Counted from the stretch's first letter, positions 47,964-57,093 are shown. The stretch is 64,000 nt of DNA from Ruminococcus sp. (GCF_016283395.1 NZ_JAEEMU010000033.1:124001-188000); one strand, 5' to 3'. The notes: generated from the sequence alone by a model not told the origin. Made by a program: numbers and translations.

Positions 47964-48725
47964 ATGAAAAAGGGATTATATGGATTTACAGCATTCGTTA
48001 TGGCATTAACACTTGTAGGCTGCGGCGCAGACAAGAACAAGTCTTCAGACAAGGAAAGCAAGTCCTCAAAGGCTACAGCCCTCTCAGATGAAAAAAATGA
48101 CACAAAAACAGACACCAAGAAGTCCGAAAAGTCAAAAAGTGCCGCAAATATACCTGATATCAAGACATATGCAGGCGAATACAGAAAAAACGGTCACGGT
48201 TCATGGGGTGATCTTCCTGAAGATCTGAAGCCTGACAATATTGAGGAAGCTCTCAAGAAAGACCCAATGACTATTTCCGAGGACGGTATACTTCACTTCT
48301 GCGGTCAGGATTACAAGCTTGTTGCAGAGGGTGAAAATGACGGTGCTAATATCTACAGTGTTGAGGGAAGCGATTTTGACTTCAATAAATACTGCAAGTC
48401 AATAACCTCAAAATATGTTGCCAAGAACTATGAAGGCCCTGTATTCATTACCGAGGAAGAAACACACATGACCTTCAATGGCGAAGATGTATCTTACGTT
48501 AATTTACTGTTATATATCACACCTAAGGGCGACACATCATGCCCTGAGTATATCTCATTTGAGCTTAAAAACGGCGACGATGACGACGACTGTTCATCAG
48601 ACTGGGATTGGGATGATTGGGACGATGACTCAGACTGGGACTGGGACGACGAAGATGAAAGCACAGAAGAAGAAAATAATAATACAAACAATGACAGAGC
48701 GCGTAAGCAGATAAGTTTTGGCTAA
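47964..48725 (+). CDS. Paralogous lipoprotein with Asp/Trp-rich tail
   Basis: 253 aa. Near-identical signal (TLVGC, Cys20) and linker to the preceding gene, then one copy of the domain: IKTYAGEYRK ... DPMTISEDGILHFCGQDYKLV ... IYSVEGSDFDFNKYCKS (about 66-205). The C-terminus is a striking low-complexity tail made of WDWDDWDDDS-type segments (about 208-235), then Glu/Asn-rich. RBS and leader duplicated from the neighbour. The tail may bind divalent cations (inference). Confidence 0.8.
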   Translation: MKKGLYGFTAFVMALTLVGCGADKNKSSDKESKSSKATALSDEKNDTKTDTKKSEKSKSAANIPDIKTYAGEYRKNGHGSWGDLPEDLKPDNIEEALKKDPMTISEDGILHFCGQDYKLVAEGENDGANIYSVEGSDFDFNKYCKSITSKYVAKNYEGPVFITEEETHMTFNGEDVSYVNLLLYITPKGDTSCPEYISFELKNGDDDDDCSSDWDWDDWDDDSDWDWDDEDESTEEENNNTNNDRARKQISFG

Positions 48726-48755
48726 ACCTGCGCTCATCAGAACGGAGGAATAATT

Positions 48756-49142
48756 ATGATCAAGATCAGCACAGACAGAGCCCCTGCGGCAATAGGACCT
48801 TATTCACAGGCTATCGTTTCACACGGAATGGTCTACACAAGCGGTCAGATAGCTATCGACCCTGCAACCAATACCGTTAAGGGCACTACTATCGAGGAAC
48901 AGACAAAGCAGATAATGAAGAATATCCAGGCAATTCTTGAGGAAGCAAGCTCAAGCTTTGATCTGGCTGTAAAGACTACCTGTTTCCTTGCTGATATGAA
49001 TGACTTTGCTGCTTTCAACGAGATATACGGCAGATACTTCACATCTGTCCCTGCAAGAAGCTGCGTTGCAGTAAAAACGCTCCCAAAGGGCGTACTTGCA
49101 GAAGTCGAGGTAATAGCAGAGACAGCTGATTATTCCTATTGA
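48756..49142 (+). CDS. ridA: RidA-family enamine/imine deaminase
   Basis: 128 aa, YjgF/YER057c/UK114 fold. Hydrolyses reactive 2-aminoacrylate-type enamines from PLP enzymes. Motifs: APAAIGPYSQAI, TSGQIAIDP, VKTTCFLADMNDFAAFNEIYGRYF and PARSCVAVKTLPKGVLAEVEVIA with the conserved Arg (about 106). RBS ACGGAGG. A strong terminator follows. Confidence 0.94.
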   Translation: MIKISTDRAPAAIGPYSQAIVSHGMVYTSGQIAIDPATNTVKGTTIEEQTKQIMKNIQAILEEASSSFDLAVKTTCFLADMNDFAAFNEIYGRYFTSVPARSCVAVKTLPKGVLAEVEVIAETADYSY

Positions 49143-49160
49143 TACGGACATACTATATAT

Positions 49161-49193
49161 TCAGGGGCGGAAAATATCCGCCCCTGATTTTTT
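49161..49193 (+). terminator. Rho-independent terminator after ridA
   Basis: TCAGGGGCGGA (49161-49171), loop AAATA, TCCGCCCCTGA (49177-49187), then T6. The stem resembles the GGGCGGATATTATCCGCCC palindromes elsewhere in the window. Confidence 0.93.
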
Positions 49194-49233
49194 GTACCTT
49201 TTTGCTGTCATATCAGCGAAAAAAGTATTTTAC

Positions 49234-49262
49234 TTGAAATTATATCTCATATGTGATATAAT
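49234..49262 (+). promoter_or_regulatory. Promoter for nadA-hydE
   Basis: TTGAAA (49234-49239), 17 nt, TATAAT (49257-49262). Confidence 0.82.
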
Positions 49263-49310
49263 TGATAAAATGGGTTAATTGTAATTTTACTCCAGAAAGG
49301 AAGTATATAT

Positions 49311-50243
49311 ATGACTGTCCGTGAATTACAGGATAATATCATAAAGCTCAAAAAGGAGACTAATACAGCTATCCTCGCACACTGCTATCAGGCGCGTGAG
49401 ATATGCGAGATAGCCGATTTCGTCGGCGACAGCTACAAGCTCAGCGTTGACGCAAAGGGCGTATCTCAGGAGAATATCCTCTTCTGCGGAGTCCACTTCA
49501 TGGCTGAGACCGCAAAAATGCTCTCACCTCAGAAGCGCGTTTTTCTCTCCAATAAACACGCAGGCTGCCCTATGGCTGAACAAATGGACGCTGAGATGAT
49601 AAACATGATACGCGCACAGGAGCCCGATCGCACCGTAGTTGCATACATCAATACAACCGCTTCACTGAAAACAGTCTGCGACGTATGTGTAACTTCTTCA
49701 AGCGCACTTAAAATAGTAAAGGCTCTCGACAGCGACAAGATACTGTTTATCCCCGACTGCAATCTCGGTGATTATATAAAGAAGCAGTGCCCCGACAAGG
49801 ACATAAAGCTCCTACAGGGCGGCTGTCCAACACACGCAAGGATAACTCCAAAGGAAGTCCTCAAAGCAAAGGAAGAACACCCCGATGCACTCTTCCTTGT
49901 TCACCCCGAATGTACTCCTAAGGTAGTTGAACTTGCGGACTATGTAGGCTCTACCACAGGTATCATGGATTACGCAAAGAAGTCCGACAAAAAGGAATTC
50001 ATCATCGGTACAGAGAATTCTATCGTAGAGCATTTGCAGTATGACTGCCCCGATAAGAAATTCTATCCTGTAAGCCGTGACCTCGTCTGTCACAACATGA
50101 AGCTCACTACTCTCCCCGACATATACAACACTCTTGTTGGTATCAGCGGCGGTGACGGTGACGCATTTGAGATACTCATGGACAACGAGCTCATCACAAA
50201 GGCAAGAAAATGCATAGACGAAATGATAAGGCTGGGCGGCTGA
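49311..50243 (+). CDS. nadA: Quinolinate synthase
   Basis: Condenses iminoaspartate and dihydroxyacetone phosphate to quinolinate for NAD synthesis. 310 aa, a 4Fe-4S enzyme with three Cys ligands in AGCPMAEQM (about 85), CDVCVTSSSA (about 125-128) and DLVCHNMK (about 262); LAHCYQ, DFVGDSYKLS and FVHPEC-like segments are present. RBS AAAGGAAG. nadB and nadC are not adjacent. hydE begins 2 nt after its stop (TGATATG). Confidence 0.95.
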   Translation: MTVRELQDNIIKLKKETNTAILAHCYQAREICEIADFVGDSYKLSVDAKGVSQENILFCGVHFMAETAKMLSPQKRVFLSNKHAGCPMAEQMDAEMINMIRAQEPDRTVVAYINTTASLKTVCDVCVTSSSALKIVKALDSDKILFIPDCNLGDYIKKQCPDKDIKLLQGGCPTHARITPKEVLKAKEEHPDALFLVHPECTPKVVELADYVGSTTGIMDYAKKSDKKEFIIGTENSIVEHLQYDCPDKKFYPVSRDLVCHNMKLTTLPDIYNTLVGISGGDGDAFEILMDNELITKARKCIDEMIRLGG

Positions 50244-50244
50244 T

Positions 50245-51282
50245 ATGACAGAACTTGTCCAAAAGCTTTATACTACAGGCGACCTTGACGACAGCGAGCT
50301 GAAATCTCTTATTGAGACCGATGACGAAGCTGCTGCAAAGCTGCTTAGAGAAAAAGCAGATAAGGTAAGGCAGAAACACTACGGTAAAAAGGTGTTTCTC
50401 CGCGGACTTATCGAGGTATCAAGCTACTGTAAAAACGACTGCCTTTACTGCGGTATACGCCGCAGCAACAAGGACGCTGACCGCTACCGCTTATCCCGCG
50501 AGGATATACTCAGCTGCTGTGAAAACGGCTATGAGCTGGGCTTCCGAACATTTGTAATGCAGGGCGGCGAGGACGGCACATTTACCGACGACTTCATGTG
50601 TGATGTGATATCCGAGATAAAGTCGAAATATCCCGACTGTGCAGTTACATTATCCCTCGGAGAACGCTCATACGAAAGCTACAAGCGCATGAAAGAGGCA
50701 GGTGCGGACCGCTATCTGCTCCGTCACGAAGCTGCCTCCGAGGAGCTTTATTCACAGCTCCACCCCGAGGGCATGAGCCTTGAAAACCGTAAGAAATGCC
50801 TGTTTGAACTGCGCGAGCTGGGCTATCAGGTGGGTGCTGGCTTCATGGTGGGAGCTCCTCATCAGACCACAGAGCATATAATAGCAGACCTGCGGTTTTT
50901 ACAGGAATTGCAGCCTCAGATGATAGGCATAGGACCTTTCATCCCCCATCACAATACCCCGTTTGCAGAGGAAAAAGGCGGCACTTTAGAGCTTACCCTG
51001 AGACTTCTCGGTATACTCCGCCTTATGTTCCCTAAGGTGCTTCTCCCTGCCACAACAGCACTCGGCACTATTGCTCCAAACGGCAGAGAGCTGGGCCTGC
51101 AAACAGGCTGCAACGTAGTAATGCCTAATCTTTCGCCTGTAAAGGTACGCAAGAAGTACGATCTTTACGACAATAAGATATGCACAGGCGAGGAAGCCGC
51201 AGAATGTCGCAGCTGCCTGCAAAGACGCATAAACTCCGCAGGATACGAGGTCGTATCCGAACGTGGTGACTGCATAGATTAG
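50245..51282 (+). CDS. hydE: FeFe hydrogenase H-cluster maturase HydE (radical SAM)
   Basis: 345 aa radical SAM enzyme needed to build the 2Fe subcluster of FeFe hydrogenase. The radical SAM cluster motif is CKNDCLYC (Cys62, Cys66, Cys69) within RGLIEVSSYCKNDCLYCGIRRSN, the HydE signature; MQGGED, SLGERSYESYKRMKEAGADRYLLRHE, GAGFMVGAPHQT, IGPFIPHHNTPF and PATTALGTI also fit. HydF/HydG are not in the window. The pairing with nadA suggests coordinated Fe-S enzymes rather than a pathway link. Confidence 0.93.
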   Translation: MTELVQKLYTTGDLDDSELKSLIETDDEAAAKLLREKADKVRQKHYGKKVFLRGLIEVSSYCKNDCLYCGIRRSNKDADRYRLSREDILSCCENGYELGFRTFVMQGGEDGTFTDDFMCDVISEIKSKYPDCAVTLSLGERSYESYKRMKEAGADRYLLRHEAASEELYSQLHPEGMSLENRKKCLFELRELGYQVGAGFMVGAPHQTTEHIIADLRFLQELQPQMIGIGPFIPHHNTPFAEEKGGTLELTLRLLGILRLMFPKVLLPATTALGTIAPNGRELGLQTGCNVVMPNLSPVKVRKKYDLYDNKICTGEEAAECRSCLQRRINSAGYEVVSERGDCID

Positions 51283-51433
51283 ATCAATTTTTGCCTTGCA
51301 AAAATTGATCTGAGTTTAGAGTTGAGAGTGAAGAGTTGAGAGTTTAGGTGTTCGCTTCGCTCACGTTATTTTATTTTTATCGCCAAAGGCGACTCCATAA
51401 CTTTCAACTCTCAATTCTCAACTCTCAACTTTT
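51281..51433. repeat. Heptamer-armed inverted element (GAGTTGA type) with terminator-like hairpin
   Basis: A perfect 14-bp hairpin AGATCAATTTTTGC/GCAAAAATTGATCT (51281-51311, loop CTT) overlaps the hydE stop. Then a left arm of five 7-bp units (GAGTTTA, GAGTTGA, GAGTGAA, GAGTTGA, GAGTTTA; 51312-51346), a core 51347-51398 with TTCGCTTCGCTCAC and CGCCAAAGGCGAC, and a right arm of five inverted units (AACTTTC, AACTCTC, AATTCTC, AACTCTC, AACTTTT; 51399-51433). The core matches that at 54918-54968, although the arms differ. Confidence 0.8.
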
Positions 51434-51485
51434 ATGTTATAAAAAACACTAAAATCTGCCTATACATTAATTTAAGGAGAATACT

Positions 51486-52430
51486 ATGCGAGTTCGTTTT
51501 CATCTTCCCGATTTTTCGGGAAATTTCAAGCTTAATGTTATGTTTGCGGAAATGCTTGCCCACCGCCCCGAATTATTCCGCGAGGGTGTGGAGATCGCTT
51601 CATTCTACGGCGTTTTTCCACCGTCAATATGGAACGGCGGCAGAACACAGGGCGGAGTCTGTGACAAGACCTTTGTAAAAAGCGTCATCAAGACCTTTAA
51701 CGACAGAGGTATACCTCTTCGCTTCACATTCACAAACCCTGCACTCGAAAAGAAGCATCTCAGCGATCCGTTCTGCAATATGGTCATGAATTTGGCGAAC
51801 AACGGTCTCAATGAGGCTATCGTTATGTCGCCTATACTCGAGGACTATATACGCAGGAATTTCCCTAACTACAAGCTTACAAGCTCGACCTGCAAGCGTC
51901 TGAATTCCTTAGAGGGACTTCTTGACGAGCTGAAAAAGGATTACAGCATAGTCGTAATGGACTATGACCTCAATAACAAGTTTGATCTGCTTGAACAGAT
52001 ACCTATGGAGGACAGACCTCGCATAGAGTTCCTTTCAAATGCCTGCTGTGTGCCTAATTGTCCGCGCCGTTCAGCGCATTATCACTCTATCGGCGTTCAG
52101 CAGATAGCTTACAACGAGCATATCAAAAAATATCCTAATCTGCCGTTTGACGCTTCAAAGTACGATCCCGAGCATTTCCGTGACTGCCCTTACTCACAGA
52201 GAGGTCTCTTTGATATAAAAGGTCTCAGCACACATATCTCCCCCGATGATATCTGGGACAAGTACGTGCCTATGGGCTTTGAGCAGTTCAAGATAGAGGG
52301 CAGGACAGCAAGCCCTATCAATGTACTTGAGACCTATATATACTATATGGCAAATCCCGAATGTCGTGACGAAGCAAGATTTATCCTGCTTAAATCTCTT
52401 GAAAACTCAGGCGCACTTGTATTCAAATAA
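51486..52430 (+). CDS. U32-peptidase-like putative Fe-S protein
   Basis: 314 aa, no signal or TM. A TIM-barrel-like start (MRVRFHLPDFSGNF) and a cysteine motif NACCVPNCPRRSAHYH (about 188-203) plus later FRDCPYS recall the Cys pattern of U32/UbiU-type proteins that bind 4Fe-4S. GRTASPINVLETYIYYM near the end is also U32-like. Not firmly assigned; it could be a radical-independent hydroxylase-like protein. RBS AAGGAG. Alone between a repeat element and an esterase gene. Confidence 0.6.
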   Translation: MRVRFHLPDFSGNFKLNVMFAEMLAHRPELFREGVEIASFYGVFPPSIWNGGRTQGGVCDKTFVKSVIKTFNDRGIPLRFTFTNPALEKKHLSDPFCNMVMNLANNGLNEAIVMSPILEDYIRRNFPNYKLTSSTCKRLNSLEGLLDELKKDYSIVVMDYDLNNKFDLLEQIPMEDRPRIEFLSNACCVPNCPRRSAHYHSIGVQQIAYNEHIKKYPNLPFDASKYDPEHFRDCPYSQRGLFDIKGLSTHISPDDIWDKYVPMGFEQFKIEGRTASPINVLETYIYYMANPECRDEARFILLKSLENSGALVFK

Positions 52431-52527
52431 AATATCCTTCATCACGTAGGAGACATAATATTCCATATGAAAATAAACTTGCCCACCCTCTCTTATGGGC
52501 ATCAACTAAACGAATAGGAGTAATTTA

Positions 52528-54057
52528 ATGAGAGCAGCCGCTGTTTTCAGCGATAATATGGTGCTTCAGCGTAACAAGAATATCCGCATATTCGGCACCT
52601 GCAACGCTGATGAAAAAATAATAACCGTAGCTATCCCCGAGCTTGAAAGCTTCGCAAAGGCTACTGTAAAAAACGGCAGGTGGGAGGCTATCCTGCCGCC
52701 GCGCAAGGAGTGCAATTCCTGCACACTGGAGATATCCTGCGGAGCTATAAAGAAGATATTCCATAACGTTGCCATAGGCGAGGTGTGGCTGGCAGGCGGT
52801 CAGTCCAATATGGAATACGAGCTCCACAACGACAAAAATGGCATCAAAGAGCTGACTCAGTGCAACGATGTCAATGTAAGATATTATTATACGCCAAAGT
52901 GCGAAATGGTGGACGAGAACCTTGAACGCGCGGAAAGAGAGTCCTGCTGGATGATGCCCTCCGCAGAAAATGCTTCTTCATGGTCGGCTGTAGGCTACTA
53001 CTTTGCAAAGGAACTCAGCAATCGTCTTGGAGTCACAGTAGGCATTATCGGCTGCAACTGGGGCGGTTCTTCCGCATCTGCATGGATAAAGAGAGAATAT
53101 CTCGAACATGACATACGTCTGAAGCCTTACCTTGATGACTATGACAACGCCATTGCAGGCAAGACCGACGAAGAGATGATAAAAGAGTTTGACGAGTATA
53201 CCGTTAAACAGACTATATGGGACAGGAATGTAAATGAGTATATTGCTGCAAATCCTGGCGTAAAATGGGCAAAAGTCATAGAATTATTCGGTGAGAACCG
53301 TTATCCTGGACCTATGGGTATCAAAAATCCAATGCGTCCGTGCGGACTTTACGAAACCATGGTAAGCAGAATAGCTCCGTACACTATCACAGGTGTGCTC
53401 TGGTATCAGGGAGAGTCCGACGACCACCGTCCTCACACCTATGAATATCTGCTGAAAAACCTCATACAGAACTGGCGAAACACATGGAAGGACAAGGAAC
53501 TGCCCTTTATGATAGTTCAGCTCCCCATGTTCATATACGAAGATACACCTGATACCAAGAGCTGGGCATATATCCGCGAAGCTCAGGAAAACGTATATCT
53601 TTCAGTAAAGAATACAGGTCTTGCAGTTTGTCTCGACTGCGGAGAATTCAACAATATCCACCCTGTTGACAAAGCTCCCGTAGGTCACAGACTGTATATG
53701 CAGGCAATGACCGAGGTCTACGGACTTATGGGCTACAGTATGTCTCTTCCGCCGTTATACGACAATTTCGAGATAATAGATGATTCAATCCTCATACACC
53801 TTATGAACTGTGAAAAGGGACTGGGCGGAAAGAACGAGAATTGTCTCGAAGGCTTTGAGATAGCAGGTGCCGACGGAGTGTACTATCCTGCAGACGCAAC
53901 GGTAAAGCTCCCGTATTTAGAGCTGAGGAGCGAAAAAGTGCCAAATCCGCAGAATGCACGTTTCATGTGGACAAACTATGCGGAGGTATCCTTATTCGGC
54001 GTAAACGGACTGCCCCTTGCGCCTTTCCGCACCGACCGCTTTGAAGAACAGGAATAA
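52528..54057 (+). CDS. SGNH-type carbohydrate esterase (sialate O-acetylesterase-like)
   Basis: 509 aa, no signal peptide, so cytosolic. An N-terminal beta domain (about 1-85), then the SGNH esterase: nucleophile Ser93 in LAGGQSNMEYEL, the Gly/Asn blocks IIGCNWGGSSAS and GVLWYQGESD, and a His near NNIHPVDKAPVGHR (about 375-388) as catalytic Asp/His region. Related enzymes remove acetyl groups from sialic acid or xylan/xyloglucan fragments; here it would act on imported acetylated oligosaccharides. RBS AGGAG. Confidence 0.85.
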   Translation: MRAAAVFSDNMVLQRNKNIRIFGTCNADEKIITVAIPELESFAKATVKNGRWEAILPPRKECNSCTLEISCGAIKKIFHNVAIGEVWLAGGQSNMEYELHNDKNGIKELTQCNDVNVRYYYTPKCEMVDENLERAERESCWMMPSAENASSWSAVGYYFAKELSNRLGVTVGIIGCNWGGSSASAWIKREYLEHDIRLKPYLDDYDNAIAGKTDEEMIKEFDEYTVKQTIWDRNVNEYIAANPGVKWAKVIELFGENRYPGPMGIKNPMRPCGLYETMVSRIAPYTITGVLWYQGESDDHRPHTYEYLLKNLIQNWRNTWKDKELPFMIVQLPMFIYEDTPDTKSWAYIREAQENVYLSVKNTGLAVCLDCGEFNNIHPVDKAPVGHRLYMQAMTEVYGLMGYSMSLPPLYDNFEIIDDSILIHLMNCEKGLGGKNENCLEGFEIAGADGVYYPADATVKLPYLELRSEKVPNPQNARFMWTNYAEVSLFGVNGLPLAPFRTDRFEEQE

Positions 54058-54082
54058 TACGAATATATAAAGGAGAACCATT

Positions 54083-54853
54083 ATGCTTTTAGCAGTAGAT
54101 ATCGGTAATACAAATATAGTTTTCGGCTGTGTAAATGAAAAGGACGAGGTAGTCCTTTTTGAGCGCATAAGCACCAACCATAACGCTACAGCCGCTGAAT
54201 ACGCTGTACTTATCAGAACTATCCTCGAAATGAACAGCTTTGATGTATCCGACATAGACGACGCTATCATGTCATCTGTTGTTCCGTCTGTAACAAATAC
54301 AGTAAAAGAAGCTATCCGCAAGCTTTTCAATGTTGACGTTATGGTAGCAGGTCCCGGAGTAAAAACAGGACTTAACATACTCATCGACAACCCTGCTCAG
54401 CTTGGAAGCGATCAGGCTGTTGATGCTGTTGCAGCTATAAACGAGTACCCTGTTCCCCTTATCATCATTGATATGGGCACAGCTACAACTCTTTCCGTAG
54501 TTGACAGCAAGAAAAATTACCGCGGCGGACTTATCCTCACAGGCATGAAAGTAGCTGCGGACGCTCTTACAGCCCGTACAGCACAGCTGCCTAAAGTCAA
54601 TTTTGAAGTACCGCCTCACGTTATCGGCACAAATACTATCGACTGTCTGAAAAGCGGTATCCTCTACTCCAATGCAAGTGCTCTCGATGGCATAATCGAC
54701 CGCATCGAGGAAGAGCTTGGTGAAAAGTGTACAGCTGTAGCAACAGGCGGACTTTCCGAGCTTGTCGTGCCGCTGTGCAAGCGCAAGATAATCCTCGACA
54801 ACAACCTGCTTATCAAGGGACTTGCAATAATCTACAGAAAGAACAAGAAATAA
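54083..54853 (+). CDS. coaX: Type III pantothenate kinase
   Basis: First step of CoA synthesis in organisms lacking CoaA. 256 aa ASKHA fold: LLAVDIGNTNIVFGC (phosphate 1), GPGVKTGLNILIDNPAQLGSDQAVDAVAAI, LIIIDMGTATTLSVVD, and GGLILTGMKVAADAL with TAQLPKV. RBS AAAGGAG. Followed by a repeat element; upstream esterase gene is only 25 nt away. Confidence 0.95.
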   Translation: MLLAVDIGNTNIVFGCVNEKDEVVLFERISTNHNATAAEYAVLIRTILEMNSFDVSDIDDAIMSSVVPSVTNTVKEAIRKLFNVDVMVAGPGVKTGLNILIDNPAQLGSDQAVDAVAAINEYPVPLIIIDMGTATTLSVVDSKKNYRGGLILTGMKVAADALTARTAQLPKVNFEVPPHVIGTNTIDCLKSGILYSNASALDGIIDRIEEELGEKCTAVATGGLSELVVPLCKRKIILDNNLLIKGLAIIYRKNKK

Positions 54854-54889
54854 TACTATAAATTGAAATAGGGAAAAACTGTGCAATAA

Positions 54890-55004
54890 AGCCGTTAGCC
54901 ATGAGCTCTTAGCCGAAAGAGTTCGCTTACGCTCACATTATTTAAAATATTCGCCGAAGGCGACACATAGGCTAATAGCTAACGCCTAAAGGCTAAAGGC
55001 TGAG
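54890..55004. repeat. Heptamer-armed inverted element after coaX
   Basis: Left arm AGCCGTT, AGCCATG, AGCTCTT, AGCCGAA (54890-54917); core 54918-54968 with GTTCGCTTACGCTCAC and CGCCGAAGGCGACACAT; right arm GGCTAAT, AGCTAAC, GCCTAAA, GGCTAAA, GGCTGAG (54970-55004). The core is shared with 51347-51398. Confidence 0.8.
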
Positions 55005-55040
55005 ATAATACTTCCCTGATCCGATCATTTTTTTAATACT

Positions 55041-55067
55041 AAAGCCACTGCAAATGCAGTGGCTTTT
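55041..55067 (+). terminator. Hairpin terminator between coaX and the M23 gene
   Basis: AAAGCCACTGCA, loop AA, TGCAGTGGCTTT followed by a T on the plus strand. It can serve coaX and, less well, the convergent minus-strand gene. Confidence 0.75.
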
Positions 55068-55070
55068 CTG

Positions 55071-56999
55071 TTAGTTCTTCTTTTTATCCTTATCCTTGTC
55101 TTTATCCTTATCTCTGTCATCATCGAAGCTGTTAACTGTATTCAGGAACAACTCAGGATTAAGGCATATTCCGTGGTGACGCACTTCAAAGTGACAGTGG
55201 TTTCCTGTTGAGTCACCTGTAGTACCTACCTTGCCGATGAGCTGACCGCGTGATACATACTGTCCCTCGTCAACGAGTACCTTGCTCATATGACCGTATA
55301 CCGTCTGATACTCATCGGTGTGACCGATCTGTACGAAGTAACCGTAGCCGCCTGTGTTCCAGCCTGCCGAAACTACCTCGCCGTCAGCAGCCGCATAGAT
55401 ATCAGTTCCGCCGTCAGCAGCTATATCAAGTCCCTTGTGGTTTCTTGCACCGCCGAAGTGGTCACTTATATATCCACCGTCAACAGGCCAGCCGAACTCG
55501 CCCGAACCTGTAAGGATAGTATTCGGACTGTCAGGTCTTGCAGCGTATACACCTATACCTATCTTTTCCACAACAGGCTCTTTTGTTACCTTTGAGCTTA
55601 TGGTCTTTCGTGAATACTCCTTGCCGTCAACAAAAGTAACCTCGATATGGCTGACCTTTTCGCCTCGTCTGCCCTTTACGATAACATCTCTTACGCCCTT
55701 ATTGAGTGAGCTGGTTTCCACTTCCACGGATTCATAATCAAGGAAGCTGACAGCATCAAGCTCGCGGACATACTGTATAGGAAGATAGCTTTCCTTCTCG
55801 ATAACATTTACCAGAGTACCCTTGCGGCATTGCTCTGATATACCCGGATTGAGCTCTTCGATCTTCTCTGTTTCCATGTTATACTTCTGTGCGATAGAAA
55901 CAGCTGTATCTCCTCTCTGAGCAATATATACAGCCTTTTTGTCCTTGGAAGATGTAAGAAGGTCGATAGCGTCCTTTTCTGCCATAACACTGCTTGCAAG
56001 GTATATTCCGTGAGAATACTCGACAGTGTTCTTATATCCGAGATCCTTTACAACACCGTCAACGCGGAAATTGAGTATCCTGTCGTTGAGAGCGTCCTGC
56101 ACCTTGTCTTTATTCTGTACAGCACCTACGAATTTACCGTCGATATAGATACCGTAAGCTTCCTTGAGAGCCTGATCCGAGGCAGTAAGCATCTCGTTAG
56201 CCAGCTGAGCCGCAGAAAAAACAGTATCGTTCTCATTTATTATCCTGAGCGAATACTTAGCCGAAAGGTCGATCTTTTCCGCTTCTTCCGAGTGAGCTAT
56301 TCTCTGCTTGACTTCACGTTCAGCCTCTTCAAAGTCCGCCTCCGCAGTTATCATACCTATCTCTTTGCCGTTATACTCTACACTCAGACCGTATTCCAGT
56401 CCCGAGCCGTATTTGACTATACCCACAAGGAATGCAATGGAAAGTATGGGCAGTATATAATTGAAAGCCGTGTAGAAAACTCCGTCCTCACCAAAAAGGT
56501 ACGAACCCCAGAAGTTAATGAGTGCCTTTTTGTATTCGCGCTCGTCCTCTTTTTTGGCTTTGCGGACATTTTTCTGTAGCTTCTTGTTCAGATCAAATCT
56601 GCTCTTCATAGGAGATATAAGCTCCTTAAAGAGCCACAGGAGTGCTTTCAGTATAGACTTGCCAAGGTCGACAAGCTCGGAGAATATGAGCTTTATGCCC
56701 AATATTACGCCTATAAGGACTGCCGCAAATACTTTTACCGCAAAATGACCTGCTCTTGTGAAAAAGTCCATTTTACTGTACCGTGAATTTATCCTGTACG
56801 CCTCTGCAAGTATGGCAGACCTGCGTTCTCTTTCGGCTTTTTCTTCGGGAGATATATCATCTTCGGGAGTTACATCTTCACTAAAGGCTTCGGTGGCTTC
56901 GTCTGACAGTTCGCTTTGCACTTCACTGAACAATTCATCATTTTCATCGTTAAACAGCCCGTTTTGTTCTTCATCGAACAGCCCGTTATTATCGTCCAT
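55071..56999 (-). CDS. Membrane-anchored M23 metallopeptidase with LysM and G5 domains
   Basis: 642 aa cell-wall hydrolase. An acidic N-terminus with repeated GLFDEEQ/GLFNDEN/ELFSE (about 5-30), TM helices near 84-110 and 180-200, a large extracytoplasmic region, LysM (about 358-400: YIAQRGDTAVSIAQKYNM), G5 (about 430-490), and the M23 domain with NHKGLDIAADGG (His/Asp Zn ligands) and NHCHFEVRHHG (HxH). Ends in a DKDKDKDK tail. Likely a peptidoglycan endopeptidase for wall remodelling or cell separation. RBS AAAGGAG. Confidence 0.92.
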   Translation of the reverse strand: MDDNNGLFDEEQNGLFNDENDELFSEVQSELSDEATEAFSEDVTPEDDISPEEKAERERRSAILAEAYRINSRYSKMDFFTRAGHFAVKVFAAVLIGVILGIKLIFSELVDLGKSILKALLWLFKELISPMKSRFDLNKKLQKNVRKAKKEDEREYKKALINFWGSYLFGEDGVFYTAFNYILPILSIAFLVGIVKYGSGLEYGLSVEYNGKEIGMITAEADFEEAEREVKQRIAHSEEAEKIDLSAKYSLRIINENDTVFSAAQLANEMLTASDQALKEAYGIYIDGKFVGAVQNKDKVQDALNDRILNFRVDGVVKDLGYKNTVEYSHGIYLASSVMAEKDAIDLLTSSKDKKAVYIAQRGDTAVSIAQKYNMETEKIEELNPGISEQCRKGTLVNVIEKESYLPIQYVRELDAVSFLDYESVEVETSSLNKGVRDVIVKGRRGEKVSHIEVTFVDGKEYSRKTISSKVTKEPVVEKIGIGVYAARPDSPNTILTGSGEFGWPVDGGYISDHFGGARNHKGLDIAADGGTDIYAAADGEVVSAGWNTGGYGYFVQIGHTDEYQTVYGHMSKVLVDEGQYVSRGQLIGKVGTTGDSTGNHCHFEVRHHGICLNPELFLNTVNSFDDDRDKDKDKDKDKKKN

Positions 57000-57093
57000 A
57001 TCTTTTCAGCATCTCCTTTCTTTCTTATTTAAAAACTTTCCCATTGAAAGTCCAACAAATAATATTATACCAAATTTATGTGATAATACAACG

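Noticed and set aside
55071..55130. Sequencing error in the DKDKDK tail of the M23 protein
   Set aside because: The simple repeat is in frame and ends normally; low-complexity charged tails are common on such proteins.
56010..56579. 189-codon ORF opposite the M23 peptidase gene
   Set aside because: Antisense shadow of a well-supported gene.
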